Shown here: piece by piece, positions 23,001 through 33,784 of the stretch
Position numbering within the stretch: the stretch's first letter is position 1
How the letters are laid out: the number at the start of each line of letters is the position of its first letter
Origin: Miscanthus floridulus
Lineage: Eukaryota; Streptophyta; Magnoliopsida; Poales; Poaceae
NCBI RefSeq assembly: GCF_019320115.1
Contig: NC_089598.1
Coordinates: 85,699,560 to 85,763,559 of the forward strand
Length of the DNA stretch: 64,000 nt
Direction: 5' to 3'
Made by a program: the position numbers and the translations under genes
The notes under the pieces: generated by a model
Database searches by the model: none
Told to the model about the DNA's origin: nothing
What the model saw: only the letters and a program-made list of their open reading frames with translations

Positions 23001-26000
23001 TTGACAAATTGTTCAATGGTGAAAATATGGACACAACCTTTCAGTTGGATGACTCTTTTGATGACACCAATAGGCGCTTTGTGCGGAGAATCCAAGAATC
23101 TGAGGTCAAAGAGGCGTTGAAAAGGATGAAATGAGGTAAGGCGATGGGACCGGATGGTATCCCAATCGAGGTGTGGAGATGCATCGGGGACATAGCTATA
23201 GTATGGCTAACCAAGCTGTTCAACCATATTTTTCGATCGAACAAGATGTCTGATGAGTGGAGAAGAAGTATATTGGTATCGATCTACAAGAATAAAGGGG
23301 ATATTCAAAGTTGTACGAATTACCAGGGAATTAAGTTGATGAGCCATACTATGAAGCTATGGGAGAGAGTTATCGAGCATCGCTTGAGAGCAATAACGCG
23401 GGTCTCTATGAACCAAGTTGGTTTCATGCCCGGAAGGTCAACAATGGAAGCCATTTTCTTAGTAAGACAAGTTATGGAGCGGTATAGGGAGAAGAAGAAG
23501 GACCTACACATGGTTTTTATTGACTTGGAGAAGGCTTATGATAAAATACCAAGGAATGTTATGTGGTGGGCTTTGGACAAACATAAAATCCCAACGAAGT
23601 ACGTCGGGCTCATTAAGGACATGTACAACAATGTTGTGACTAGAGTTCGAACAAGTGATGGAGACACGGATGACTTCCCGATTAGGATAGGACTACATCA
23701 AGGGTCAGCTTTGAGCCCTTATTTGTTTGCTTTAGTGATGGATGAGGTCACAAGTGACATACAAGGGGACATCCCTTGGTGTATGCTTTTCGCGGACGAT
23801 ATAGTGCTAGTTGATGAAAGCCGGACAGGAGTGAATAAGAAACTAGAGTTATGGCGGGAGACTTTGGAGTCCAAAGGTTTTAGACTCAGTAGAACTAAAA
23901 CTGAGTATATGAGATGTGACTTCGGCACTACTACTCGGGAGGAGGAAGATGCTAGTTTGGAAGGTCAAGTAGTGCCTAGGAAGGATACCTTTCGATATTT
24001 AGGATCAATGCTACAGAGGGACGGGGATATTGATGAAGATGTTAGCCATAGAATCAAAGCAGGGTGGATGAAGTGGCGGCAAGCGTCTGGTGTCCTATGT
24101 GACAAAAGGGTATCACAGAAGCTAAAAGGCAAGTTTTATAGGACGGCGATTAGACCTGCTATGTTGTATGGTGCAGAATGTTGGCCTACGAAAAGACGGC
24201 ATATTCAACAGCTAAGTGTCGCGGAAATGCGTATGTTGCGTTGGATGTGCGGTCATACAAGAAGGGATCGAGTTCGAAACGATGATATATGTGAGAGATT
24301 AGGGGTAGCGCCAATTGAAGAAAAGCTTGTCCAACACCGGTTGAGATGGTTTGGACATGTGCAACGGAGACCTCCAGATGCACCGGTGCGTAGTGGAGTC
24401 CTAAGTCAGGATAGTAACGTGAAGAGAGGCAGAGGAAGACCGAAGTTGACTTGGGTAGAGGCAATAAAAGGAGACTTGAAAGGATGGAATATACCCAAAG
24501 ACTTAGCCTTAGATAGGAGTGCTTGGAAGACAGCTATTCACGTGCCTGAACCTTGATTGCTTCTGATGGGTTTCTACTCTAGCCTACCCCAACTTGTTTG
24601 GGACTTAAAGGCTTTGTTGTTGTTGTTGTCATACAAGAACACCGCATGCGGAAAATTTGAGCATTCATCAGGTTCAGGAGCAAGTATGTGGAAGGTTGAG
24701 GACCCACATCTAGCAATAGCAGCCTTCACAAGTAGAAAAAAACAGATTTACTAGATTGTGTGACAACAAAATACAGCACATAAAACCTGCCAAAAGTATT
24801 TTAGATAATTTTCATACAGCACATCAGACCCCTCTCCCTCACCACCTGCTGGGGAAACAGATTGGCACCAACCGTATCCGCGATGTTGCAGTTGACAGCA
24901 AGGGGTAGCCCATGATACAGAATCCAGTCCACAGGGTGGCCAGATGACCTGCTCCCAGGGAACCCATGAGCACGGACGGCCAAAACAAGGAAGGAGGTAG
25001 ACTTCCAGAAGCATCTGGAAGTTTACTGGCAGATCAAGGATGGAAGATGTACTGATTCAGGGAGGATGGTTCCCGAAGCCTCCTTGAGAAGACAGGAGGC
25101 CACATCAGCAGATGATGTGGCGTACAGGACTACAGGGGATCCCTCACCAGACGTAGGAATGCACTACAGGGGAGCCGCAAAGAGATAGGTTGTACAAAGG
25201 TCAGGGATACCCCTGCATATCCAGAGTATTATGCCCTCGGTAAGTTCCATACCGGAGACTGTAAAGATACACAGAAAGTTAAGTGTCCTCAGCTATAAAT
25301 ACCAAGACCCCTAATGTGAAATCCATTCATTGCCAGGGAATGTACTTTGCTATGGGATTCTGTACACCGTCCTCTTTAGCCTTCCAGAACCTGGCTTGAT
25401 CCAATGCCCTCCCAAATACCTTGTTTGGACATCATATCTACCAACACTAAAATCTCTTATTCTTCTTAAATCTTAATCCAGATGTCCATGTCATACACTT
25501 TTTGTAACAACTTTAGCTACTCACAGCATCCAAAGTGAGAACTCCAGGATGGTAAGTTGGTTGGTCCCTAATCCTGACCCTAATTCTTTCAGAGAAAATT
25601 AAGGGAACGAAAGGTAGCCTTCTTGTTTAGCATATTTATTCTTTATGTAGAAAATAGTTTACCCTTTTATTATCCGAAAGGAAGCGCATGAACTTTCTCC
25701 ATTCAGATTTCTGACGACCGTCTTCGGGATCAGGAAGCAGCGAAAATTTTGGGAAATCACTCTTTTGGTATGCTTTAGTTGGCACAAATGAAATAATTGG
25801 CCAAATGGTCGGCCTGCAAAAGGAAAGAATAATTGTGATGTTGTAGAGCACTGTTGCAAGTAAAATAATCATATAGGCATGATTAGAACAGATATAATGG
25901 TTCGGAGCTAGTGTTGACCATAGGGACAACAGTGTTGCACATTGCACTGAACCGGTGAAAAGATCATGTGTCCAAGTTAACTTAAGTGGTGTTGATGTGC

Positions 26001-29000
26001 AATAATACGCTACATAAACATGAACCATCCCATGTTTTCACCAACAGTTTGGTCCAAGTATACAAAGTACTTAATGTAACTAATTTGTCAGAAAAAATGT
26101 CAACTTACACTTCTATGGGAAGATCACAAACTTTGGTGCGGCATATGTTCTTACAATCCTTTTGCAACAGCACATAATTCAGGTTGTCACCTACCATAAA
26201 AAACTGTGTTCTTCAGGCCAAATCTTGGATAAATTTATTCTATTATATAAATATAGTTGGACAACAAGCCACAAAGGGGAAGCAAAGTTCAAGTTTAAGA
26301 AAAATTGTAACACCCTAAAAATTTCTCCTTTGGAAATATAGCTAAATTGGTTTGATTTTGAATTTTTGTGCTCATGAAAACATAGGAAAATAAAACTTTT
26401 CATCCAATTAAAATTTACCTTAGGGTTAGCAACATGTTTGTGCATTCATGCCATGCATATTATTTATTTGGTTGAGTGGGGTTTTACTAAAACATAAAAC
26501 GAATTCAAATTTGCTTTTGAAATGGCTATGAAATAAAAGAAAAAAACTAAATAAAAAGAGAAAACACTCCCTCCCTCACTTCTGGCCCGTTGGCCCAACT
26601 CCCTCTCTTGGCCTGCTCCCTCCTCGCTCCTACAGGCCCAGCTCCCTCCAGGCCGGCCCGCTCCCGCTTCCCCTCTCCCCACCAAAGCCACAGCCCGTCT
26701 CTCCCGCGCGGCCCGCTTAGCAGCCATGGCCCAGCAAGCCACGCCACCCGTGCTCTCTCTTCTCTCTCGCCTGTCTCGCTGACGCGCTGGACCCGCATGT
26801 CAGCGGCGCCGTCACCTCCTACCTCCCGCTCGTGTTCGAGCCGAACACCGAGCTCGTCTCCGCCTCCGCTACGCCGCGCCTGGTGTGACCCACAAGCTAG
26901 CCCCGCTCATAAATAGCGCCCCTGCGTTGCGCCGCCTTCCCTCTACCTAGCTCGCAGCCGCCGCCTTTGCCCTAGCTAGCCGCGCCGCTTCCGGGGTCTC
27001 GCCGAGGCAGAGCACGGCCGCTGCTGCCATTGACGCCGCCCGCTGCTTCGCCGCCGCCGTGAACTCGTTGCCTCGCTGCGGAATACGGTAAGGAGACCTA
27101 CGTCACCGTCCGAGCTCTCTCCCGCTCTCTGCTTCGCGTAGTAGTTCGCCGTAGCTTCGCCGTCGAACCCGACCCGCCGTCACAAGCCTTCCGCCGCCTC
27201 TGTGCCCTCACAGCCATCCCCGAGGCCCCTATCGAGTTAGCGAGCTCAAGATACGCACCCCTGTGCTTTTCCCGTTGAAAACCGTGGTCCGTAGGTTGTT
27301 TTCTGTGCTCGCCGGTGAGCTTCTCACCGCCGGCAATGGCAGTCGCCTTGCTGGATTCCCTGTTCCGGCCGGTCTCCTCTCTCTCGCCCTCTCCCATCTA
27401 ATCCCAGCCATTCATCTCAGATCTAACGGCCGAGATCGGCTGATACCCCTTCGTCATGCAATTATGCTAAAGAGCCCCTCTACTTTTCCAAATTTCAACC
27501 CACAGTCTATTGCGTATTCACATAATACGTTTACTTCTTTTGAAAACGTAGTTCTTTGGGATTAGTTTCAAAATACGTTTTCATCTATTTACAATTTTGC
27601 CACTAGTTTTCTTTAGGCCATAATTTTTTCGTTTTAACTCCGTTTTGATCCATTCAACTTGCGTTAGGTTCATAATTCCGTAATCTACATGTTCATCCTA
27701 CTGTTAGATATGTTTTCAACTTTTAAAACTCGAGGCTAAATTTAATCTATTATTTTATTAAAGGAAATCTTGTTTAATTCATATCTTCTACATTTTAGCT
27801 CCGATTTAACCCGTTCAAGTTGCGCTAGATTCATTACAACGAGATCTACGCGTTAGTAACAATGTTATCATGTCACTATTTCTGGAATTTCATAGTTTAG
27901 ACTCTAATTTGAATAAAAATTATGCAGCTGGATTTTATAAATAAAATATGATTTGTTTTACTTTAGTTTTATAATTCAAATATAAATTTGACTTAATTCA
28001 ATTTATATATGCTTTTATATAGTTAAAACATATGAAGCTTATAGTTTTATATTTTCTCTTATGAGTAGATCTTTCGGTGGCCGTTTCATTCAAACCATAG
28101 CTCCAATTAGTGTGCTTTTCGCGCCTGTGTGTTCATAGCAACGTGCAGAACATCTTTAAAACCTTTTCACTTGCTATTTCACATGTTTTGTGTACTGTTC
28201 TAATTTAGTTCTATTGTTTGCTTCGTGTATGATTGCATGGATACTTGTGTGGTGTTTTATGATCATGTCCAGTCGGTGAGCTTTGCGTTGGTGACAAAGA
28301 AGCAGTTTTTGGAAGATTTGGACTAGAAGAAGGATCTGAGTTTAAGGCAAGTATAGCATGGGATTATCCTTGTTTCCTATTCACCTTAATACATTTAATC
28401 CATGATTGCATGTGTCACCTTGATAAGGATTTCCTAGATTTGGACTTATACCTTGTCTCCTATGGGTTATGTATTGGGTAGCTATGCTAGTGCTCAACTA
28501 AACCATGATCTTGTAACTTGACTAATAGTGTATGCAATAAACGTTAAAACATGACTTTTTAGCAACATGGAAACAAAAGCCTGGAGTGTTTAGCTACTCT
28601 AAATGCTCTAGATTCATCTCCCTAAGGACTTATCTGTAAGCGAACATCCGGGACTTACACTACAATTGTGAGAGCTACATGGCTCTAACTTTAGCTCAGT
28701 ATGAGGATCTTTTCTAGCTTATTAGTGGTTACCTTTATGGCGTAAGAATGGCTTGACGAATCGGGTATAGTGTGGCCTTTGTCCCCTTGTGTATAGGCTG
28801 CGCGTCATTATGCCATCGGGAAGGGGAGCTCTACATCTGTTTGCCGAGTGAATCTAATGGCCCTAACTTGTTAGACAAACCTTTGAAAGGCTTCATAGTA
28901 AACCCTGCCGACCTTCCTAGGTAGTGGGTCAAGAGGCTGATCACCTCGGACGAAAGAGTAAATCACGACTCATAGTGAAAGTGTACAACCTCTGCAGAGT

Positions 29001-29970
29001 ATAAAACTGGTATATCAGCCGTGCTCACAGTCACGAGCAGCCTTGGAACATTTACGGAATAGATGATGAACACTGATGATACTGATGATAAATATGCTCA
29101 ATAATGATTATTGTTTATGCTATTCATTATTCATGTTTACCTGATCATGTGTTTACATGGGTTTGTGATAAACTTGTTGCCACTCAACTGCTAAAATCAT
29201 GACTCATTAAAAGCTAATCGTAGTTAAACCAGTGTTAGCCACTTGAGCCTCATGAACCCCATGTTATATTTGTTGAGTATGACATGTACTTACGCTTGCT
29301 TTACTTTTTAAATCTTTGAAAAAATCTCGGATGGGTACCAGATTGCTAGGGAATTAGGCTTGTAATCAACAAGTCAGTTGTCCCTGTGGAATTGGAGTCT
29401 TCACCCGAAGATCAGAGTTGTCTTTCCGCAGTTTGCTGTTTAAGATGATATCCTTTATACCAAGTATGTTATATATTGAGCATTGTCTTTCGATATTACC
29501 CTTATTTGTAACTATATGTAAGATCTGACTTCCTGAACTCACATATGGTGTGTATCTGGTTTTGTTCTTAAAACCGGGTGCTACAAAAATCACAGATTGT
29601 GAATGAAGTTCGATGGACAATACATGTCCATACTTCATAAGAGAATTTAGACCCATCCCAAAGTTCAAGCCACATTCCGTCCATGAGCAATTCAATGTAC
29701 ATGGCTACAACTTACAACTGATAATATGCACAAAGTAAATGTGGTAAATTATGAAAACTAAAGTTACAGTTCATACAGAAGGGTGCAATAAATAATTTTG
29801 AGCAGTACAAGGATTTGCAGAAATGTCATAAGAATTTGTTATGGAAAACCCAATCTACACAAAAGTATGTTATTTCATTATAACAAAGTAAGAAACTGAC
29901 AATTATCAATGACTCTCGTACCTTGATTTTCATGTGGTTGCTCATTCAAATCAAATGTCTCACTTCCCAT
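17062..29970 (-). CDS. MORC-type GHKL ATPase with CW zinc finger, interrupted by a LINE
   Basis: Microrchidia-type ATPases clamp DNA and support gene and transposon silencing in the nucleus. Coding exons (minus): 29970-29922, 26190-26109, 25813-25663, 24723-24649 plus 22148-22079 (one exon split by a LINE), 21744-21375, 20971-20788, 20226-20125, 20044-19709, 19352-19293, 19192-19034, 18817-18734, 18625-18488, 18254-18142, 17617-17416, 17317-17242 and 17159-17062. They total 2349 nt (782 aa) with every splice phase matching. The GHKL motifs are AELIDNSRDAGAS (about 253-265), DDGHGM (290-295) and GRFGIGFK (320-327). A MORC S5-like region follows (CGIFLYWHGRLIE, then SYKRVGGQ). The CW finger has Cys 636, 639, 660 and 669 with Trp 633, 642 and 658. 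The start is the ATG at 29970 in good context (AAGATGG). Without the insertion the frame is complete; with it the N-terminal part is disrupted, though an ATG in the fifth exon could still give the ATPase core. Confidence 0.88.
22079..24723 (-). other. MORC-like coding exon 4 split by LINE insertion
   Basis: Minus-strand sequence 24723-24649 reads AAIARCGSSTFHILAPEPDE and onward, and 22148-22079 continues it (FLYECGQNGPGDCKQMARTS). Joined after removal of 22149-24648, they make 145 nt entered in phase 0 after acceptor GTGAAG and left in phase 1 before donor GTGAGG. These are exactly the phases needed by the exons on either side (25813-25663 ends in phase 0; 21744-21375 starts in phase 1). The exon was therefore intact before the LINE landed. 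Confidence 0.85.
22149..24628 (+). mobile_element. 5'-truncated RTE-type LINE with 20-bp TSD
   Basis: A non-LTR retrotransposon in plus orientation, antisense to the gene it sits in. One frame spans the C-terminal half of an AP endonuclease (QIDFVLARR at about 22330, then SQHKLLVADF), a linker and a full reverse transcriptase (23144-24556) with GFMPGRST, FIDLEKAYD, QGSALSP and FADD at 23789-23800, then a C-terminal domain (LRWMCGHTRRD, RWFGHVQRR). Two nonsense codons break it, TAA at 22469-22471 and TGA at 23132-23134, with no frameshift. The element ends in a TTG repeat (24615-24628), as plant RTE elements do. The 20-bp target duplications are 22129-22148 and 24629-24648 and look identical, so the insertion is fairly recent. 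The first part of the endonuclease is missing. Confidence 0.93.
25020..25445 (+). mobile_element. Possible LTR remnant in MORC-like intron
   Basis: A GC-richer patch holds a TATA-like CTATAAATACC near 25291, followed by a leader-like stretch that ends CTACCAACA at about 25445. The order resembles the promoter half of a copia-type LTR. Neither the left end nor a duplication could be fixed. Confidence 0.3.
26306..29585 (+). mobile_element. Solo LTR (3.28 kb), TSD AAAAT
   Basis: It begins TGTAACACCCTAAAAA and ends CCGGGTGCTACA, and is flanked by AAAAT on both sides (26301-26305 and 29586-29590). No gag or pol coding, primer-binding site or second LTR is present, so it is a solo LTR left by LTR-LTR recombination. 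A TATA-like CATAAATAG sits near 26908, and a GC-rich transcribed-leader-like part covers 26.57-27.4 kb. The TGTAACACCC start and 3-kb length match LTRs of Tekay/Del-type gypsy chromoviruses (inference). It occupies nearly all of the first coding intron of the MORC-like gene. Confidence 0.88.
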
Positions 29971-30691
29971 CTTTTTTACTTCACCTGCTAGAACAGCATG
30001 AGCATTGGAATGACAATTGATTATATTCGAAGATAAGGTAATGCACCTCCAATAAAAAAAACTAGGTAATAAACCTCCATCTAAACTAAACTGAAATCAA
30101 GCCTGCGAATTGCATTGAAAGTCAATCAACTATACAAAGTTGAAGAAGAAAATGAAGCCCAAACATAATGCATTCCTAGCCAAGAGGCATGTAGTAAAAC
30201 ATAAAGAGTCCACAACTATTATTAAGATATAGCATAATTACTCTTCCTACTAGATCAAGTCAGCAGGCTACTAGGTGAATTTTCCTTTTCATAACCAATG
30301 GAGCCATAGAAGTTCTATCGCAGAAATTGCAAAAAAAAACAAAACTGACACAAATGTCAGCAGATCATTTTTACAGTTAAGTGCCAAATTCCGTGTCCAG
30401 GCAAATGCTTCAAAGTAACATCAAAATGGAACATATATCGAACCAATAATAACTTTTGGCATTCCCACCAAACTATCACAATCACATACTCGTACTGCAC
30501 AAGTTAAATAAGTCAAGTACAACCCCGACCCAGGTAGGCGCCCAATGCAAAACCCAAGGCCACAAATAAGGCCAAAAGGCCGTGAACCACCAAACGTGCC
30601 CCTAATACACCTTCAACATTGCACCAATTCCACCAATAACGCATCAAAATCAGCACCAAGCGGCAAGCGCTCGAAATCACGAATTCACGAC

Positions 30692-31425
30692 CAAGGAAGG
30701 AAATATTGGCCGCTTGTTTGATTCCATCCGAATCCGAGATCCCAGGAAACACAGCATTCAACTGAAAATAAACGCATCCACGAGCACCAATCTAAACCAG
30801 GTAAACAAAGAGAAATTAACGCATACAAACTCTTACAAAGCGGAGTCCCTCACAAGAACTGCAACCATTTTCGAAACTTAAATGCAGATTTTCGCAGTCA
30901 CTAAAACAAATTAGTTAAGAGAGGAAATGATCACCGATTACGCACCCAACATTACGCAAGCAACGTACAGTGACGTCGAGGCGAGGGAAAGCACCAAACC
31001 CCCACCCAAAAAAACCCCACCACCACTACGCCACAAAACCCCAACCCCAAACAGGGCAACGAGCAGGCACCACAATCAGCCACGCCCAAACATCGCAGAC
31101 GAAGAGTAACCGAACACCGCCGCGCGCCGCGGGAAGTCACCCCCACCCACGAGCCCCCGAGGCCGGAAAAGAGAAAAGGCCGAAATCGACGGCGCGGTCG
31201 CGCGGTCACTTCAGAGTCAAGACTGAAACGAAACAGGGAGAGCAGGATCGGGGCTATGATTGGGAGCATTACCAGCGGCGAAGGCGGAGCAAGCGCGAGT
31301 GGGTTTACAGGCAGGCGAGTTGGGTGCTTCCGTATCAGGGGGAGTGGGGGACGGAGGCCTCGGAGGGCCACGCCACACGCTGCGGAGGAAGAGTTAGCGG
31401 AAGCCGGAACGGCGGTTGCTGTTGC
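30692..31425 (-). other. 5' UTR exons of the MORC-like gene
   Basis: A GC-rich, ATG-free first exon is inferred from about 31425 to 31273, ending at donor GTAATG. The next exon starts at 30761 after acceptor TTTTCAG. Its 3' limit is uncertain; a weak donor GTCGTG at 30691 is one option. It contains a short upstream ORF (ATG at 30758). The main ATG follows in the exon at 29984-29922. This is inferred from splice motifs only. Confidence 0.5.
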
Positions 31426-31448
31426 TGACAGGCTGGCTGGCCCCGACG

Positions 31449-31455
31449 ATATATA
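31449..31455 (-). promoter_or_regulatory. TATA box of the MORC-like gene
   Basis: TATATAT on the minus strand lies about 25-30 bases upstream of the GC-rich first exon, in an otherwise GC-rich promoter. The position is right for a core promoter. Confidence 0.55.
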
Positions 31456-32905
31456 CTGTGGAGCGTGACGGATTTGCCCTCGGGATTGGTTGTAAATTGT
31501 AATCCACGGGAGGCTACCACTCCATCGGACTTCGGGCTTTTTGCTGTGTGTGTGGTAAATGTGAATCACAATGGTCAAAAAAAAAAAAAAAGGTCGCCCG
31601 TGACTGGCTCCTTGTGCGGTGGGTTACTGGTGTGGTGCTTTGCCTCGATTTCTTCGTCCCACGAAATAATGCAATTATGGTTTGATTAAGTTATAGAAAA
31701 TAATATTAGTATTTATGTCTCTAAATGAATTTATTATAAAAATATATTCTATAACTAATATAATTGTACTTATTTTGTCTCATGAATATTAGCATTTTTT
31801 CATATAATTTTAGTCAAAATTCAACCTGTTTGACTTCTCGAAAAATAAAAATTGCATTCGTTTGTAGACGAGGTAGTATTTGGTAGCGTTACACGAGCAG
31901 TTTAGTGCAAGCGCTAATCAAACGCTCTCTTGTCATTCCGCTTCATCGAACGGCTGCATGAATCGTACAAGAGAACCCATGAGAGAGATAAGGAGCTAAA
32001 AAAATAGTTTCCCTCGGTTTTCTTCTCAATCCCGCAAGTCTAGCGTGGTATTGATATCGATTTACCCTGCATGGGTGAGGCCACGTCTGCATAAGCTAGG
32101 GAGGGGAAGGGCAAGCACGAGGCGCGGCACGGCACTGAACTGGAAGACGGGCGGCATGGCACGGGCCAAGGAGATGGTGACAATGTGACTTGGTGGCACA
32201 ACGCTGGTGAGGGAGGAGGGGTGAGCCGCCGGCGGCGGACGATGGAGGCGTGGGAAGAGGAAGAGAAGAGATGTGCCATGTGCGGTGCAGACCTGCAGAT
32301 TAGGACTTTCGAGCATGGGAGAACATAAGGAGGAAGAAGAAAAAAAGAAAAAAAGAAAAAGGAAAAAAAGGTATTTACGGATTTCATCCTTTTCAACAAC
32401 CAGGAGAAGCTGTGTTATTAGACGATTCTCTAACTAATGAAGCTGGATCTAAAAAAACTCTTTCATCAAAGAAACTACAGCTAAAGTTGTTTTTGCTATA
32501 GCTTGAGCTCTACCTAACGCGTCCTAGATAATTACCCATATATTGCAATGGAAGCAATAAATATTTTATAAGATGTTTAATATTGTTTGAGAATCCATGC
32601 CAAGATAAAATCAAGATATATAGGGTTTGTTTCCATGCGTTGCTAGGTGTTTCTAATATATAATACGTTTTCAAGAGAACTTCGTATCGTCCAACTAAAC
32701 CCGTAGTTCGTGTGTATAAAAAGGAGCTATAATTTCTGCTTCTTTCTGGCCATTGGTTCATTGCTCATTCCACTCGTTGAGCTCATAGGACGCTTTCATT
32801 ACTTTTTATACCATAATAAAATAGAAAGGCCTCGTGAATACAACCATCCAACCTGAGTTCTCTACCGGTAAAATCTTCCAAAGATCCAGCGTGAGGGCTA
32901 ATTTA
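31456..32905. other. Intergenic, no recognisable gene
   Basis: 31690-31890 is AT-rich and ends in a phrase like GACGAGGTAGTA that may be an old MITE. The minus-strand frame 32399-32040 is Ser/Pro-rich with no recognisable domain and is probably not a gene. No other structure was seen. Confidence 0.4.
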
Positions 32906-33099
32906 GGGCCTGATTGGTTGATAGTAAATTTTGGTTGCCAAAACTTAGGTTAGCTAATGTTTTGGCCTCTATTTGGTTTAGTGCCAAAATTTGCCAATAT
33001 CTTACTTTTAGTATGCCAAACCTGTGGCAGATATTTTTTCCTAACTTTTGGTTGACAAACTTTGACTTTGATAAATTTTGAAAGCCAGCCAAGAGGCCC
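32906..33099. mobile_element. Tourist-type MITE (194 bp), TSD TTA
   Basis: The left end GGGCCTGATTGGTTG and the inverted right end GGGCCTCTTGGCTG form terminal repeats, and TTA flanks both sides (32903-32905 and 33100-33102). TTA/TAA duplication with GGGCC ends is the PIF/Harbinger (Tourist) signature. The interior is AT-rich and non-coding. Confidence 0.85.
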
Positions 33100-33284
33100 T
33101 TAATTGCCACTAGAGAATTAAGCCAAGCTATGTTGATGATGAACCGTTCCAGCGCCCCTAGGTCGAACAGTTTCAGTCCAACCTTTTATCGAGCAGCATG
33201 GGGAACGATCAAGCCACAGTCATGGATTTCCTAGATGCTATTTACTATAGCTCCAATAACTTAGGAAGAATCAGCCGCTCTTAC

Positions 33285-33732
33285 TGTCGGTGCGGGACCC
33301 ACAGGGTTCCCCAGCGATATGACTATGAGTTGTGGGCCCTGGCCTGGCCCATGGACCGAGCAAGAAGAGATGCGGCTACAATGACACCGAATCCGAGTAG
33401 AATAGGCCAGACTAGCCGGACTCCTATAGGAAAGTACCTTCTGTAACTAATTCAGGACACCTTCTGTGGATCCGACTAGGATTGTAACAGCACCTCGGCC
33501 TTCTCTACTGATATAAAGAGAGGCTGAGGGCACCCCTGTAACGGATCTTGATACACAACCAATCCAACGCAAAAAGTCTAACGTCGACTGGACGTAAAGG
33601 CTATTACTCGATCACGAGGGCTCGAACCAGTATAAACTGACTGTCTCTTGCGTTCACCACTGAGTTCCGCACACGTCGAAGCCTGAACAACTGTCCCAGG
33701 TATCCCCGTGGCAGGCTATCGGTGGTAAAACA
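33285..33732 (+). mobile_element. 5' LTR of gypsy element A (outermost)
   Basis: It starts TGTCGGTGCGGGACCC and ends near GGTAAAACA. A TATA-like GATATAAAGAG lies near 33510. A primer-binding-like TGGCGTGCTAGGTA begins at 33741. The length of about 450 bp is estimated from the TG start and the position of the primer site. The matching 3' LTR would lie outside the window because of later insertions. Confidence 0.65.
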
Positions 33733-33784
33733 TCGATAGCTGGCGTGCTAGGTAGGGGCTTTCGACGGTTTTATATCCGAGAGC

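Noticed and set aside
22583..23134. Separate 183-aa gene inside the LINE
   Set aside because: It is in the same frame as the reverse transcriptase downstream and the endonuclease upstream. Only nonsense codons separate them.
30513..30761. Possible first coding exon of the MORC-like gene beginning at 30761
   Set aside because: The apparent start is TTG, there is no in-frame ATG, and the only phase-compatible donor is weak. It is better read as a 5' UTR exon.
30952..31578. 208-aa minus-strand frame at the MORC-like promoter
   Set aside because: It crosses the inferred TATA box, first exon donor and intron, and has no domain.
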